From Calamus simplicifolius (taxonomy: Eukaryota > Streptophyta > Magnoliopsida > Arecales > Arecaceae): 64,000 bases of DNA. The position numbers and the translations under genes are program-made. Below are positions 1 through 13,089 of this stretch, piece by piece. The notes beneath the pieces are model-generated. The model searched no databases. It was not told where the DNA came from and saw nothing but the letters and a program-made list of their open reading frames with translations. The stretch covers positions 62,001 through 126,000 of the forward strand of contig UESW01003904.1 of NCBI GenBank assembly GCA_900491605.1, written 5' to 3'. The first letter of the stretch is position 1. The number at the start of each line of letters is the position of its first letter.

Positions 1-314
1 GGTCCTATCTTGCTTGCCCATATTAATACATACTGTTTTATCCTGTTGATGCATTTAGGCATAGCCCTCCATTTTTTGGCTTCCTAATGCCTCAATCTTT
101 ATAACTTTCTTGACTGCATCCCATGATTGATTCTCCAAAATAATAAATTTGGATGGAAAGACAACCAGTCCCTCCTTATGGGGATTTCTTTAACTTTATT
201 AGAATTTGAAATTTGAATTTTAAGCAGCATCTCCTATAAACCTAACTTCTATCCATTTTGATGCCTTCATTAGACACTAGTTTCATTTGGCTCGGACAGC
301 TCTGACTCCTAGCT
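1..314 (-). repeat. LINE-derived repeat, copy 1 (window-edge fragment)
   Basis: This stretch is a near copy of 7194-7516, which lies inside the decayed minus-strand LINE between its endonuclease part and its ORF1 part. The two copies share long identical blocks (for example around 120-220 and 7313-7415) and differ by scattered substitutions and small indels. It is therefore probably a piece of a second member of the same LINE family. Its other parts are outside the window or too decayed to see. Confidence 0.7.
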
Positions 315-2530
315 CGGATAGCCTCCAAACCTAACTTAATTTCATTTAAGCCAACTTTAACATAGTTGCAAGGCTATGGAGTATAGGTTTATTTTTATTA
401 AGAAGGATAGTTATTTAGAAGCCCTTCTCTTAGCATGTTGAAAGTAAATTTTGATGATTTTGTTCGAGAAAAATAAAGGAGGTGGTTATATCATTCCAAA
501 TTATTGAGGAAAGTTTATTTGTGTTGAGAGATTTAAACTAAATATTTATTTATTTCTATGGTTGAGCTAATAGCAATTCGGATAGGCTTTTGCAATATGG
601 TGCACATATTGAAGGCTTTTGAAATATGATTGGAGGATGACTCTAGCATAATGATTTCTTGAACTAACAATGACTTATTGAGAACAATTAAGAATAATCC
701 TCTTTTGATATTTACAATTGAAGAAAATAGTTAGATCTTTCTTTACTACTTATATTCTAAGGGGAGGCAATCAAATAGTCATATCCTCAATTGAACTATT
801 TGTTGATGGTTAATATAGTTATTTCCTTTTTTTCCTTGATTCTTTGCACCCAAAAAAATCCATCATTGCTATGATATAAATGTTATGTATGCTATATTAT
901 CGCTATCATCATTATAATATTTTGTTATTTTTTATGAATATTTATTTTTTTTTTTAATTTATTTTATTTATATTATATATATATATATATATATATGGAA
1001 TCATGGGTAACTAGGACAAACTATTGCTGAGCTATTATAACATGTAACAATTGCATCAGAATGGATTGATGTCTAAGCTTCATTTGGCTATGAACCTAGG
1101 TTTCGCATATAACAAAAAATATTATTAACTAGTCAGATTACAAGCTATGTATAGAATTGTCCAATGCTTTAAAAACTATTGAGGTTGGACAAATAGACTA
1201 ATTTGATCCCTCTAATTGATAATAGCTATAAATCAAAGATATTAATTAGTTCAATATATCACTCTTATAAGTATTGTTAGGATTCAGTTAGATTCCAATC
1301 TTGCTCCATTATAATAAGGTACCACATATGAAATGAGATTGTTCTATCATTTGAGTTATTCAAGGTTAGCAAAATAAAGTTCGAGTTTCCTTCAACTAGC
1401 AGCTAGAAATTTTGTATTGAAGAACGTCCTAACTATTTGAACCTATGTAATTATAATATGGATGAATGTCTTCCTTTTCTTTCAAGAGTAATAAATAATG
1501 AAAAGGTTGAGCTAGATTATTTTGATCTATCAAATGTTTTTTCTAAAATAATAAAACCCTCTTTTGAAGCACTCACTTCCTAACAATGATTGGGAAGTAA
1601 TGGCACAAGTTATATTGGATCATTACCCAAGTCACTCATTCATTATGAAGTTTAATTATGCTTGCCACGGATGGTGATAAAAAACATTCCCTTCATATTC
1701 ATACTTGCATATATAAAATAATATTATTTTTATGCATTTATCAAATTATTTACATTATTTACATCTTACAAGTAGATGACTTAGATATCACAATAGTACT
1801 TTATTGTTTTATGTATTGATATATAAATTTCTTCTATCTACATAATATACCATTCTTTGCATTTATGCATTAAAAATTATTTACCAATATATAACTTCTA
1901 CTTGCAATTAAAAAAAATAACAAGTCCTCATTTTTTTTTTCTTTGATCTCTCACCATCCTTACTATTCTTGGTTAGAAGAACTTTGCATATTAATCCTCA
2001 CACTAATTCAAGTCAACTTCCACACTTTAAAGTTGATCCTCACCTTTACCACACTATCCTCTCTCAGTATCCAAATCTATAGTGCAAACACCACAATTGC
2101 CTTCCTTTCTATTGGAAACAATATCATTCAAGCATGTGAAATCTCTAGAGCATTTAAGCATCATACTGCATGATTTACATCTTGCTCTTTCTTCCCCTAG
2201 CAAACGGAAAATTTGATCCTATGATAGATACCAGCTCTTTTCAGTAATCGCATTCTCCACACTATCTGATCAACATGCCAGATACTGGCTTCTTTCAGTC
2301 ATCCAATTCTAAACTATCATAACAATAAACCAAAAAAAATATCAAATATTTCAAGTAGAAAGCTCTTTACAAACTACATTCTTTGATTCCTCATGTTAAC
2401 TGTAGAAGACAAAGAAACATTGTGGTGTTCACTCATGAGTATGTAAAAAAAAAAACTGAACATCATATTAAGTCCTCTGACATTGAAACTTCACTAATAA
2501 CGAAAAAAATGATCAATGATTACACAAAAG
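315..2530. other. AT-rich intergenic DNA, no gene seen
   Basis: I see no coding exon here. The composition is strongly AT-rich with long A and T runs, and there is a short (AT)n microsatellite at about 973-996. Open frames such as 1943-2173 are short, have no recognisable motif and no supporting splice structure. Confidence 0.6.
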
Positions 2531-2879
2531 CTATGACATGTGGGGAAAGGATGCAGCAACAAAGATGCCTTTGACTTTAGTCTTCACCCTTCACGTCCCA
2601 TCTCGGCATTTGGGCTGCATAGATGAGACACTATCCAAGATGAGAAGCACTAAATTTGTATCATTAACCATCAATCTCAAGCACATAGTTGCTATTCAAG
2701 AACACTATGACATGTGGGGGAAAGGATACAATAGGAAAGATAGCTCTAACTTCAGTCTCCACCCTTCACGTCCCATCTCGGCATTTGGGCTGCATGATGA
2801 GACACCATCCAAGATGAGAAGCACTAAATTTGTATCATTAACCGTCAATCTCAAGCACATAGTTGCTATTCAAGAACAA
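2531..2879. repeat. Tandem duplication of about 174 bp, two copies
   Basis: The block from 2531 to 2704 is followed directly by a second copy at 2705-2879. Both start with CTATGACATGTGGGG and both contain the words CCTTCACGTCCCATCTCGGC and TGAGAAGCACTAAATTTGTA at the same spacing. The copies differ by a few substitutions and small indels, so the duplication is fairly recent. Both copies can be read open in frame, but there is no protein motif, so I treat this as a non-coding tandem duplication. Confidence 0.85.
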
Positions 2880-4640
2880 CTTGGCTAGAGGCAAGTTTTC
2901 AAAATCCATGGAAATATGCACATAGAATTCACCAAAAACGATAAGGAAAACATAATAAAGAAATAAATAAACATAAATGACTATAATTAACAAAAGATTT
3001 ATATGTTTAATTATTAAGAAAACATACAAGACGCTAAAATAATTAAAAAGTTATCACCAACTATAACAAGATTACTAAATGCCTTAAGTATTTCTTAAAT
3101 AAGTTGTAAAGAATTTACTAAGAAAGTTTAAATTTGTGAGTAACGGACAATTTTAGACTACCTAGATTATCTGAAATAATTAATAAAATCAAAACTAGTA
3201 AACAATTAACTAGATTTTTAATATTTTGAAGAATATCGTTTGTGTGATTCTCAGTCCTCTCAAAATTTATGGTTTTTTACCCTCATTTCTAAGCTGGGCA
3301 CCTTGAATGGCATCAAGATAAGTCACAATATGACCAAATGCTTTTACCAAGTCAACTGTAAATCTAAATTTAAAGACCACCATCTCCTACCAATAATTTC
3401 CCATTTCAGAAACCAAAAATCAGCCACCCAAGCTTTCTAGTGTTTAGTCCACCAAAGACATGCCTATCAACCACATCAGACAACCCCATTGCTGTCCATT
3501 ACAAATAAGCCTCCTCGGAAGAAGTCAAGCCAGGAGTTCCATGGTGACATAATTCCAATCTTAAGACCTCCTTTGCACGTACATATGTTTTTTAAATGAA
3601 AAATCCATTACTTTTCATCCTTTCCTAAGAAAATTGATGGGAGTTTGTTTTCCTTTTGAATACAATTTTCAGTTTCCAAATGTCAAAACATGAGTAGCAA
3701 CCACTTTACTATCCAAATCTACCAAAAGATCCACAAAACACAATTTATGGAAAAAAAAATGGAACTATCCTGATTCTTTTCATCCGAAAGGCTTTTTTTT
3801 TTTCTCCCCCTTAAAATCAAGGTCCACAAAATCGATAAGAAAATAGTATAGATATATTTAACATGTTTGTATTTTACTAATATAATACAATAATCAATAT
3901 ATTATTGTACAACAAACCTTTATCATTGCTCTAAAGAATAGTCGAACTGAGATATTCCTGTGCAAAGATATTATACAACATAATATTATGACATGCAAGT
4001 ATATACTTACATATGATAGGATGTCTTCAAATCATCGGATTGATTGATAAAGAAAGATTAAGATAGATGACACCAAATAGTCAGGACAAGGTATAATGAT
4101 GGTTACTATGGAAACATGAATGGACAATGTTGATGGGTCATAGGAGATTATTTATATATTACGTTTTTTACAAATAGAACACCTAATCTTTTTATAACAG
4201 AATAGTGTTTTATTGTGTCTAGTTTCGCTTGCTCTTGCAACATGAGAGATTGAATTTTAGCATCCAGCTTCAAGTTTTCAAAGAATTGGGTAGCAAATTT
4301 AAATGAAAAAGAGACAGATAAACGAACCTTTTGCTTTCCTCCAATTCCTCAGTCGGCAATGAGATCGAGGAACTTTGCTTCCCTCTTCCTCCGAGATCGA
4401 CAAACCTTTGCTCCCCTCCACCTCTGCCACTGCTAAATTGATGATTATTAATAACCAATGGAAATGGTCATTATTTGGACTATGTGAGGCACCTGCCGAG
4501 CAAGCTCATCCTCATAAAATAAGTTGGTTTTTCATGAGGGGAAGTGCAAGCAACATTTTTCTCATGCAGGAGGCCATCCATTTTACATTGGGAGAGAGGC
4601 TTCCATAGGCACAACTCATTTTCCTCATGAAAGAAGTTAG
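2880..4640. other. AT-rich intergenic DNA, no gene seen
   Basis: No exon, RNA gene or terminal-repeat structure could be supported. A slightly GC-richer patch at about 4320-4440 reads open on both strands but resembles nothing I know. The LINE 3' end may extend into the right end of this stretch. Confidence 0.5.
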
Positions 4641-4649
4641 TTTTTTGGG

Positions 4650-7600
4650 TCCTCGTAAATTAGAATTTTAACAATTTCCTCCACCAAAGTAGTAAGAAAA
4701 ACATTAGTCAAGAGGTCCTCATACCACACCCCAAGTCTCTCCAGTAGGTCGTTTATAGAGGACAAAGCTCCGATAGCACCCATATCATAAATCAAAGATC
4801 ACCTATTTAGTAGGATGACAAAAACAATATTGATGGAAGCACCATTGCCAATTGATCATAGCAAGTCCCTTAACAAAGAGCAAAGGACCCTACAAATAAA
4901 CTTCCGAAAGGATATGCTTTTAAAGGAAAATCACCATTAAACTTACACTTAGCAAATAATACATTGGCACATAAACATGAGAGTTTCAGAAGTAACCTAC
5001 CAGCAGATCACTCATAGTGCCTCCCATCACAACTTGAGATTTGGTATACCAAGGTCACTTTCCTCCTTAATCTTGCAGAAAACCTCCAAAGCAATAATGT
5101 TAATTGATCTTTTACTGCTTTCATAACCCCATAAAAAGCTTCTAATGGTTCTTTTAAACTAAACTAAAGAACTCTTGGGGACCACAATATTAGAAATTAT
5201 TTGGATTGAGAAGAAAGAGAAAATTAACCTTACTAAGATAACCCTTTTAGGGAACAATAAAAAAATTCACTTCCAACTCTCCATTTGCTTAAGGATTCTA
5301 CTCTTCAGGTATTACATATCTTGAGACTTTAATGATAGTATCTTAAAAGGGACTCTCAGATAATCTCGAAGACTAAATACACCATCGTCAAAATGCCTGA
5401 AAGTTTTGAGGCTTTACTATGTGTAATAGCAGGCTAAACTGAACTATTGACTTCTGAAGCTTAAAGTAGCTCCCCAACATGAAATATATCCTCTTATCTT
5501 ATTTTGTGATACTGCCACATTGATTCCTCTAGTCAGCATTTCTGCACATAGAATGAATAAATAAGGAGAGAAGCGGCACCCTTAATGCAACCCTGTAGAA
5601 GATTTAAAGAAGTTAGAACGTGACTCGTTAATGAGCACAACAAATTTTAGTTCCAAGACACATATCCATTCTATTAGTTTCAATGGAAAGTTGAACTGAT
5701 GAACTAAAAATGGGAGGGGACCTTAGGATCATGGTACTTTGGTTAAGGATAACAAAAATGGCCTTCCATGGTCTGGGCATAGGCTAGTGTTCAATGAAGT
5801 GATAAATTGCTGCGCACACATATTGTTTTATAATTAGCCAAAAATATTTAAAAAATCTAGGAAAAAAACCATCTAATCCTGGTGACTCGTCAGTGCCATT
5901 AACTTCAGTGCTTCCTATATCTCCACATCTGTAAATCCCTTCACCTACATATTTTATTCATCTATCAATCTTTTTACCACTTCAACAAGATGTAATGTAG
6001 CACATACTAGGAGATGCCTATCACTATACAAAATATTCCTAAACAAATCTTAATGTCATTTTTTGTCTCAACTGCCTGCCCATCATTGGCTTCAATTTGC
6101 ATTATTCTATTCCTCCTAATTATGATGAAAGTATAAAAATAGCCTTGTTCTTTAATCTCGTGATTAATGCCATTGAACCTGTGATCTTTGCCTCCAAAAG
6201 CTATCATGGATTATTAGCAATTTATGATAGTACCATATATTTTATCTCAGTCTCCCTAAATCATCATAATTCAATCCACCTAATATATCTCCAGATTCTA
6301 TAGTTCTAAGATCTCCATTTCCACTTGTTCAAACTATTGAAAAGTGTCTCCAATACTGTTCTTATTCCAAGCAAATTGTACCTTCTTTAATTTTTGTTAA
6401 AGTTAAAGTGGAAAGTCATCCATTTTAGGTCTTAGGCATGTTAAACAATAACATATGAAACTAGATGTTGTAGCCACTGGTTTTCAAATTTGAAGGGCAT
6501 AGGGCCTATGTCCCATTTCTCTAAGGATAAAAGCAAGGGATAGTGATTAGACCCTACTTTGGCGAGGTGGCACATAGATGCCTCTAGAAACCTCTAAAGC
6601 TAACTATCGGTGGCTATAATTCTATCCAACCTTATCCATACTCTAGCTCTTCCATCCTTGTTATTGTACCGTGTGAAGCTAGTACCATGTAAACCTAGTA
6701 CCAAAATATCCTATCATTGCCTTCCTTCGGCTTCTACGCTCTGCCATCAGGCTTGCTTCCTCATCAGCTTTTTTACTCTGTATCACCAACAATTTGCTCA
6801 GTCCACCCACCGTTGTCAGGCCCTTTATCATAGTTTTGGCTGCTTTCCTTCTATTTTTTAGCATGGACTTAAGATACAATTCAGTTGAACCTCATCCATC
6901 CTCTACTATGCATCTTTTTTCTCTTCTCTTTCTCCTTATTGCCGAGTGGAGTAGTTGTATTCTAAGTTGGTTCATGCTTAGTGCCTTGAGATGTCGTTGC
7001 ATGAGCCAACTCAATAAAGGATGGAATTTTTCCTATCTCAAGTAGGCCACCATGGTTTCAGATCTAGGAGAATCCATGGTTTTCTTTCTCTCTTGTCTTG
7101 GATCTTTCCCCTTGGTTGCATCTTGGGCTTACCTACTATAGCCCTTAATCAATTTGATTTAACCCTAAACTTCATATCCGAGTTGGAATTCTAGGCCCTA
7201 TCTTACTTGCCCATATTAATACATACTATTTTATCCTATTGATGCATGTAGCCATAGCCCTCCATTTTTTGGCTTCCTTATGCCTCAATCTTTATAACTT
7301 TCTTGACTGCATCCCATGATTGATTCTCCAAAATAATAAATTTGGATGGAAAGACAACCAGTCCCTCCTTATGGGGATTTCTTTAACTTTATCAGAATTT
7401 GAAATTTGAATTTTAAGCAACCTCCTCCAAACCTAACTTCACTATCCATTTTGATGCCTTCGATTACAGCCTCAGGCACTAGTTTTGTTTGGCTCGGACA
7501 GCTCCTTACTCCTCGCTTACTCTTTGTGTTCTTGGTTAACTAAGTGTAACTCTGTCTTCTTTTATCCCAACTTGATGCCTAGGGTTTGGAGCAACTAGCC

Positions 7601-8410
7601 ATGGCCCATACAATCAATAGTCCTTGGATCCTTGGAAGATAATGAGTGTGATGCCCTATAATGACCCACTGAGGAATGACTACCAACCCAATATCTAATT
7701 CTAAATTCTCCTTTTTCAATCATAGATACAATCAAAGGAATAGCATCAAAGTATGACTCCATGACCAACTCAACCACATGCATAATAGAAAAGCAGAATC
7801 CTTTCATATGTGAAACTCTGCCACAAGATTTCCACACCCTCTCTTCCTAATAAATCCACCTCTACGATAAGAGGGTCTTGGATATTCACTGAAATGCAAA
7901 CCCTAAAATTTTAAGATTTAAACTATCTGTTCAATTATCTAACTACAAAGGTTTTAAAGCCACCGTAGCAATTTCCAAAATTTTTTCCTTGAATTAGAAC
8001 TCAATGGGGAATTCCTCCATCCTGATCCATGCAATTGCCTTCTTAATGGGAGATTTAAAGGCCTTAAAGTTTGGCCTCTAGGGTTCCAAAGTAAGAACAT
8101 AGCCTCCAACTGACCATGGTCCCTTTGTAGAGACCTTGACTAGATCTACTTTAATTTGGAAGTGAAACACATAAGATTAGAGTCCATGGGAAACACCTTG
8201 ACTCACTTGTCATTCTTCATTGAGTCTTGAGAAAACTCCTAATATACTCCAAACTGAATACCTTCCAATGATTCCCCTAATAAGGGCTAGTTTTCCCTTT
8301 GATGTGCACAACTTTCTTGAAATGAAATCTCGACTTCTCAATATCCTCCTCAACACTTGGCACAACTCAGAAGATGGGGACCCCTATCTAGCCATCAATG
8401 CCCACGATTG
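4650..8410 (-). mobile_element. Decayed L1-type LINE (ORF1 DUF4283-like, endonuclease, reverse transcriptase)
   Basis: Reading the minus strand from right to left gives the order of a plant L1-type LINE. At about 8030-8000 there is an AWIRMEEFPIEF-like string, the hallmark of the DUF4283 domain of ORF1. At about 6700-6600 come TRFTWY and NNKDGRARVWIRLDRII, and at about 6500 PMPFKFENQWL, all typical of the LINE endonuclease C-terminus. At 6150-6070 comes RRNRIMQIEANDGQAVET, the linker before the reverse transcriptase. At about 5920-5830 DESPGLDGFFPRFF, and at about 5575-5515 CRFSPYLFILCAEMLTRGI, are reverse transcriptase motifs. Frameshifts and stops are everywhere, so the copy is dead. The limits are approximate; I could not find a clean poly(A) tail or target duplication. 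Confidence 0.8.
7194..7516 (-). repeat. LINE-derived repeat, copy 2
   Basis: This is the partner of the repeat at 1-314, inside the minus-strand LINE. It lies between the endonuclease segment and the ORF1 segment, so it marks the ORF1/ORF2 border region of this LINE family. Confidence 0.7.
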
Positions 8411-11400
8411 AGTGCCATGGCTCTCAGATTGTTGCTTGGAGGAATGGCTCCTCACTCCTTGCTCTTCTCTCTCTGCTTTCTACCATTTCTAGCCGTCGAT
8501 TGGTCTTACCTTTTTTCACTTTGCAAGCTTTTATTATTACTATACAAACATGGGTTGAGTTGACTCAAACACAAGATCCATCAATGTATGTAGAGTTGTA
8601 AAATGGATCGTGCCGAATTAGCATAGCCTGCAGACCACTTGGTTAGTAATTTTACTGGCTATGCCAGCATAGCATAGTATGTTCACAAGCTATACCAATC
8701 TGAGCCACGGAATCCAAACTCTTCGTCTGGCATGACCTATTGAATTTTTTTAAGTACTTACATTTAACTAGTTTATGTAAATTTTAGTCTTTTAAATATT
8801 AAACTTGATTGTTAACTATTTTGGTTAATGATTTCAACTCTCTATCATCATAAATTTGTTTTACACTAAATACATTAAATAAAAATTTAAATAGATATAT
8901 ATAATACTATGTTTTTATTTTTTTAAAGATATTACATAAAATCTTAAAAAAATATTATATAAAATGATTGTCATCCTTTATTTCTAATAGACGTGCATTT
9001 TTCTATAAAAAATATCTTATTTATTATACTCATCTCTAAAAAATATATTTTAAAACTAAAAAAAGGTTTGAATAAAAATTTTAAAAAAATGCAACAAGAT
9101 ATTGATTAAGTACTTGCACTTAATTAATTTTACACTCAATGGCATTCAAGTAGTAAGTTATAAATTTCAATGCTAAATCATTAAAGATAAAAGAAGCTTG
9201 TAATGTGGCAAAATTTTATACAATAAAATAACTACTTTTTCATTAAGCTGTACCTTTTTTCAATCGATATCTCATCCAGTATTAATTATAAGAGATTGTT
9301 GCTTAGTAATTACAAAATAGTCTCCCATAACCTAACAAACCATAAGAAATTATAATGTTATATTTAAGTAGATATATGAGTAAGAAAATATAATAAAAAA
9401 ATCTAAACATTCAATCAAAAGGTTTCAATGCAATTTTACCTAATATAAATTATTAATTTATCTTAAATAAATTACTTATAAAGTTTAAATATATTAAAAA
9501 TTAATAAAAAAAGTTTTATAGATAAATTAAGAAATAAATCAAAAAATATCACTACTGGGTCATTTATAGTCAATGGAGTTTCATTTTTATTTTTTTAATC
9601 AATTTAGTCAAAATAAAATTTATATTAAATTGACCAAAATACCCCTAGAACATAACTGTTTATGGCTGCTAGAGAAGATATTTTGGGTTAAAGAACCCTC
9701 CAATCCATTACTAGACCCTACCAGTCCATTGTAGACTGTGAACCAATGCAGCTTACAGGCCTTGAAGCTCTAGCATAGCAATGGTCCAATACTGTTCATG
9801 ATGGATCGTGCTAGGCACGACCTACATGGAGTGCTATGGTTTTTACATCATTAGCTGCAACCAAATGGACATCATAGAAGTTATCCACATGGTATAATTA
9901 TCTATTGATATTTTGAATTATAAGTTTTTATTTTTTTTTTTATTTTATTTTATTTTATTTTTGTGTGCATTGATGAGGTTCTCGTGAGTTAATCCATTGA
10001 GCGTGCCTGCTAAGGAAAGATTGAGATAAAATTTTAAAATTTGAAAGTGGTCGATTTAACTTAATACTTTGCTCCCACTAGAATGTTGTGCGTCTAAATA
10101 AGAACACCCATTCGATCCCGAGAACACGCACTCTTTCACGATAATTTATATTTCACCATTGCCTCTCACCACCATTCGGCTTTTGGGATCTGGCCTGTGA
10201 CAGTTTTGGTGGGGGTCTAGTTCGACGAAGAGCTAATAAAGCCTATATCACCCTTGGCTGCTTACAATGGTATCAGAACACATTATGCTGGTTTCTCGGC
10301 ATTTCTTTGTGAGTTCAATATAGCCTTTGTTCTCCATCTAGGACCTGTTACGAAGATGGTGTTTTTATGTATGCTAATACGTAGGCCACGAAATTTATAT
10401 AGGACAAACGATGGGGAACTTGCAGTTAAAATTTGGTGAAAAAATGAATACTTGATTAGAGATAGATAGTGTTATATCTCAAAATTTAGTTCTACATTAG
10501 ATAAAAAAGAATATTATATGTTTATAATTCAAGTTCACTTGCTATTCATTAACTTCTACTCAAGTTTTTGGACCACATATTTAGCCCGTTTACATAATTA
10601 ATTGGGCCAGCAAATAGACTTAGGGCATTAGCATCGCATAAAGTATTAACAATCCGACTCAAGATAGATTCTGACTAGCTTATGATGTGTGATGATTATA
10701 TCGCATTATAAAAGGAAAAGATTGTGATATCCCAAAATTTAGTCTCACTATAACTCATGTTTATTTAGCAACATAGTTTTGATCTGCTAATGGAGTTAAT
10801 TAAGACATTACATGGGCTTGGCGTTACAAATAACAAACACTAGTTTCTGATTAGCACGATAAACCTGAGATTGTAGGCTCCTTTTTTGGATTAGAAAATC
10901 AGATTAAAATTTGTAAAATTGCTATCATCCAACAACGTATCATTTGTGTGACTCGGCTTAAACTCGAAAGAAATATAAGCCTCTAATATTGAATATATCA
11001 AAATCAAAATTTGATAACTTGAGGAAGAAGAAGACCCGTGCAGTTGGCCGAAATAGCACAAGAGACGCTTGCACCGCATTCGAGGGGCACGATCAGGCGT
11101 CCAGCAAGCGCGCACCCATTCTGTATCTAGAATTGATTTACGACGCGTGAGGTGGCAGTTTTGCACACCGTAAGCGAGCATTGGTGACTTCTGTTTGGAC
11201 CAAAATGCCTGTAATTTAATTTTTAATTTATATTTTATGCTATGCATTACATTTATCTTAAAACTAAATAATTTGTTTGATAGAATATTTGGCAGTTCAT
11301 TGTTGATACATGCATCAGTTTTTTTTTTTTTTTGTATTTTTTGTTGTTCTTTTGATGTAGTGGGATTAATCTAATTGCCACGATAACTAAATGATGTTGC

Positions 11401-11540
11401 CAATATGGGTAATGCTAGAAAAATGTGTTACTCTAAAATTGGCAAGTATTACATGATGCATATGAATTAATATGTTTTAAATTTTTTCATAAATATATGG
11501 ATTTATGCTTAGATAGATTTGTAATGCTGCTGAAATCTAT
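8411..11540. other. AT-rich intergenic DNA with unclassified repeat traces
   Basis: No gene is visible. About 8760-9640 is extremely AT-rich. The words GATCGTGCC near 8605 and GGATCGTGCTAGGCACGACC near 9800 are partly inverted copies and might mark the ends of an old DNA transposon, but I found no target duplication. Around 10470 and 10730 two similar strings (ATATCTCAAAATTTAGT and ATATCCCAAAATTTAGT) form a short direct repeat. At 10268-10279 there is a TGGTATCAGAAC string resembling an initiator-Met tRNA primer-binding site, without an LTR next to it. Confidence 0.4.
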
Positions 11541-11548
11541 TCTCAGTT

Positions 11549-11821
11549 TGGAGGCAATGCACGTTGGGATTCAGGTAGCGCTCTTTCATTCGGATGGACT
11601 TGCAAGGCAATCTTTGTGCAGAAAGCACGAAGGGTGGTCCCTATGAAAGATCCTCTGATGCTCAAGTCAGTGAAAATTTTCAGCAATCAGATGAGAAAAA
11701 AAGGCTCCAGCAGAAGGATCTTCCTCCTTTAGATGATTTTTTAGGAATAATGGCCTTTGCTAAAGTTTTTTTTGAGATTAGATTGCTTTCGAGAGCATAC
11801 CTGAAGGGTCCTGGAATTTAG
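11549..11821 (+). pseudogene. Unrecognised coding-looking fragment
   Basis: I do not recognise this protein. After a possible splice acceptor (TTCTCAG ending at 11548) two frames look coding: one reads FGGNARWDSGSALSFGW from 11549, the other runs from 11594 to 11821 and contains KGGPYERSSDAQVSENFQ and LPPLDDFLGIMAFAK. The acidic, serine- and glutamine-rich composition is unlike the surrounding AT-rich DNA. A frame change between the two parts suggests a broken gene. It could belong to the same original gene as the WD40 fragment 1 kb downstream, with unrelated GC-richer DNA between them. That link is inference only. Confidence 0.35.
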
Positions 11822-11829
11822 TATTTGTA

Positions 11830-12740
11830 CGCTGCCGAGAAAATAAGCCATTACCTAATTTTTGACGTGTTTTAAGGAGTTAACATCCGATAAGGCTGGA
11901 ATCCCAATGGTCACGGGGATCGATAGTTAATGAAGCTAACGGCCGCTTTATCAAAAATTTGAAATCCCATTGATCATGGATGCAGTGCTGTATTTGGCTT
12001 CCGTTTATATTTTGGAAAGCTTATTCCGTGATCCTTACGATGGAGGTGGTTCATCCTTCGAGATATCTGGCATGATTTGAAGCAGCAATGGCGCTTATGT
12101 TGAAAGGATGAGGATTAATCCTGGCGAGGTACTAAGATAGCTCAGTCCTATCGATGTTCGGAGTTAGCTCGGCCTTTCTGAGGTACTGAGATATTAGCCC
12201 TATCGAGATTCGAAGATCGACCCTGGTGTCGGCGTCGAGACCGATGATGGCGTCAGCACTAACTTTAGAGTCGATGAGGAGACCGACTCTGACATTAGTG
12301 CTAAAACCGACTCTTGCTGTCTGTTGGACCATAGTCCAGTAAGTTCAAACGTAGCTTGATCAGCCAAATCAGAGATAAGTCGACCTTTGTTAACTCGACC
12401 TTTGTCGTCGAGCACATTTATTGATGCGGTGATAAGTCCGAAGCATAAGTTCGGCATAGGGAGTAGATCCTCGTATGGCTTCGGCTAATCGATCAATGAG
12501 CTCTGTTCCCATATGGGTTTGCTGTCCGATTATATTGATTAGCCTATCGGAAGGTTTCATTTCTCGTATCAAGTGCCCGTGTCAAGTGCCAAATACCCCT
12601 CTGTAGTCAACCTTTCGCTTTTATTCATGCTTTGGAAACTGAAGAGTACTACCTATAGCATGACGAAGGGTTCCCTTCCATTGAGAGTGAGTATGGGAGA
12701 GTTTACCCAAGCCGTCGTTAGAGGCAGAAGAGTTGGTCTT
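11830..12740. other. GC-richer intergenic block, possibly an LTR remnant
   Basis: This block is GC-richer than its flanks and rich in TCGA and GTCGA words. It has an imperfect internal repeat around 12127-12160 and 12178-12212 (GAGGTACT-AGATA...CTATCGA). The texture resembles a gypsy LTR fragment, but I found neither ends nor a target duplication. Open frames on the minus strand at 12132-12572 overlap each other and show no motif. Confidence 0.35.
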
Positions 12741-12753
12741 CCTCTTTAAGATT

Positions 12754-13030
12754 CATCTGATTAAAAGTGATGTTGAAGCTGTAGATAATCATGCAACTGT
12801 TCAAAGTCTAGGGAAGAGGATACAACTTGATTACAGTGTGGAAGGGCATACTGCTGCCGTATCTTGTGTGTAAGTAATTTGAATCTTGTTTATTATTGTG
12901 GTTATCTATCTAATAGTTTTATGATTTACACAGATCTTTTTCATTGTTTGGTGATAGAGGCAAGATTCTCATTTTCAGGGGGAAATGATGCATCCGTGAA
13001 GCTGTGGGACTGGTCTAGGCATTTTTGTGC
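12754..13030 (+). pseudogene. WD40-repeat gene fragment (two exon pieces)
   Basis: A first exon-like piece ends at about 12869 with GKRIQLDYSVEGHTAAVSCV followed by a GTAAGTA donor. A second piece at about 12978-13018 reads FSGGNDASVKLWDWSR. GHTAAVSCV and SGGNDASVKLWDW are the start and the WD dipeptide end of one WD40 repeat, a beta-propeller unit used for protein-protein contacts. The middle of the repeat is missing and only one blade is present. I could not name the parent gene. Whether it is a captured fragment or the remains of a local gene is unclear. Confidence 0.5.
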
Positions 13031-13089
13031 TGAACAAACAAGCTGCAACAATTATTTAATTTTAAATATTAATGTGAACAAAAGGTGAA

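Noticed and set aside
1943..2173. Plus-strand 76-residue open frame
   Set aside because: No motif; pyrimidine-rich AT sequence where such frames arise by chance.
8600..9845. Possible DNA transposon bounded by GATCGTGCC / GGCACGACC words
   Set aside because: The words are only loosely inverted, and no target duplication or transposase was found.
10268..10279. Primer-binding-site-like TGGTATCAGAAC
   Set aside because: No LTR ends in TG...CA next to it and no copia coding follows within reach, so a retrotransposon cannot be supported.
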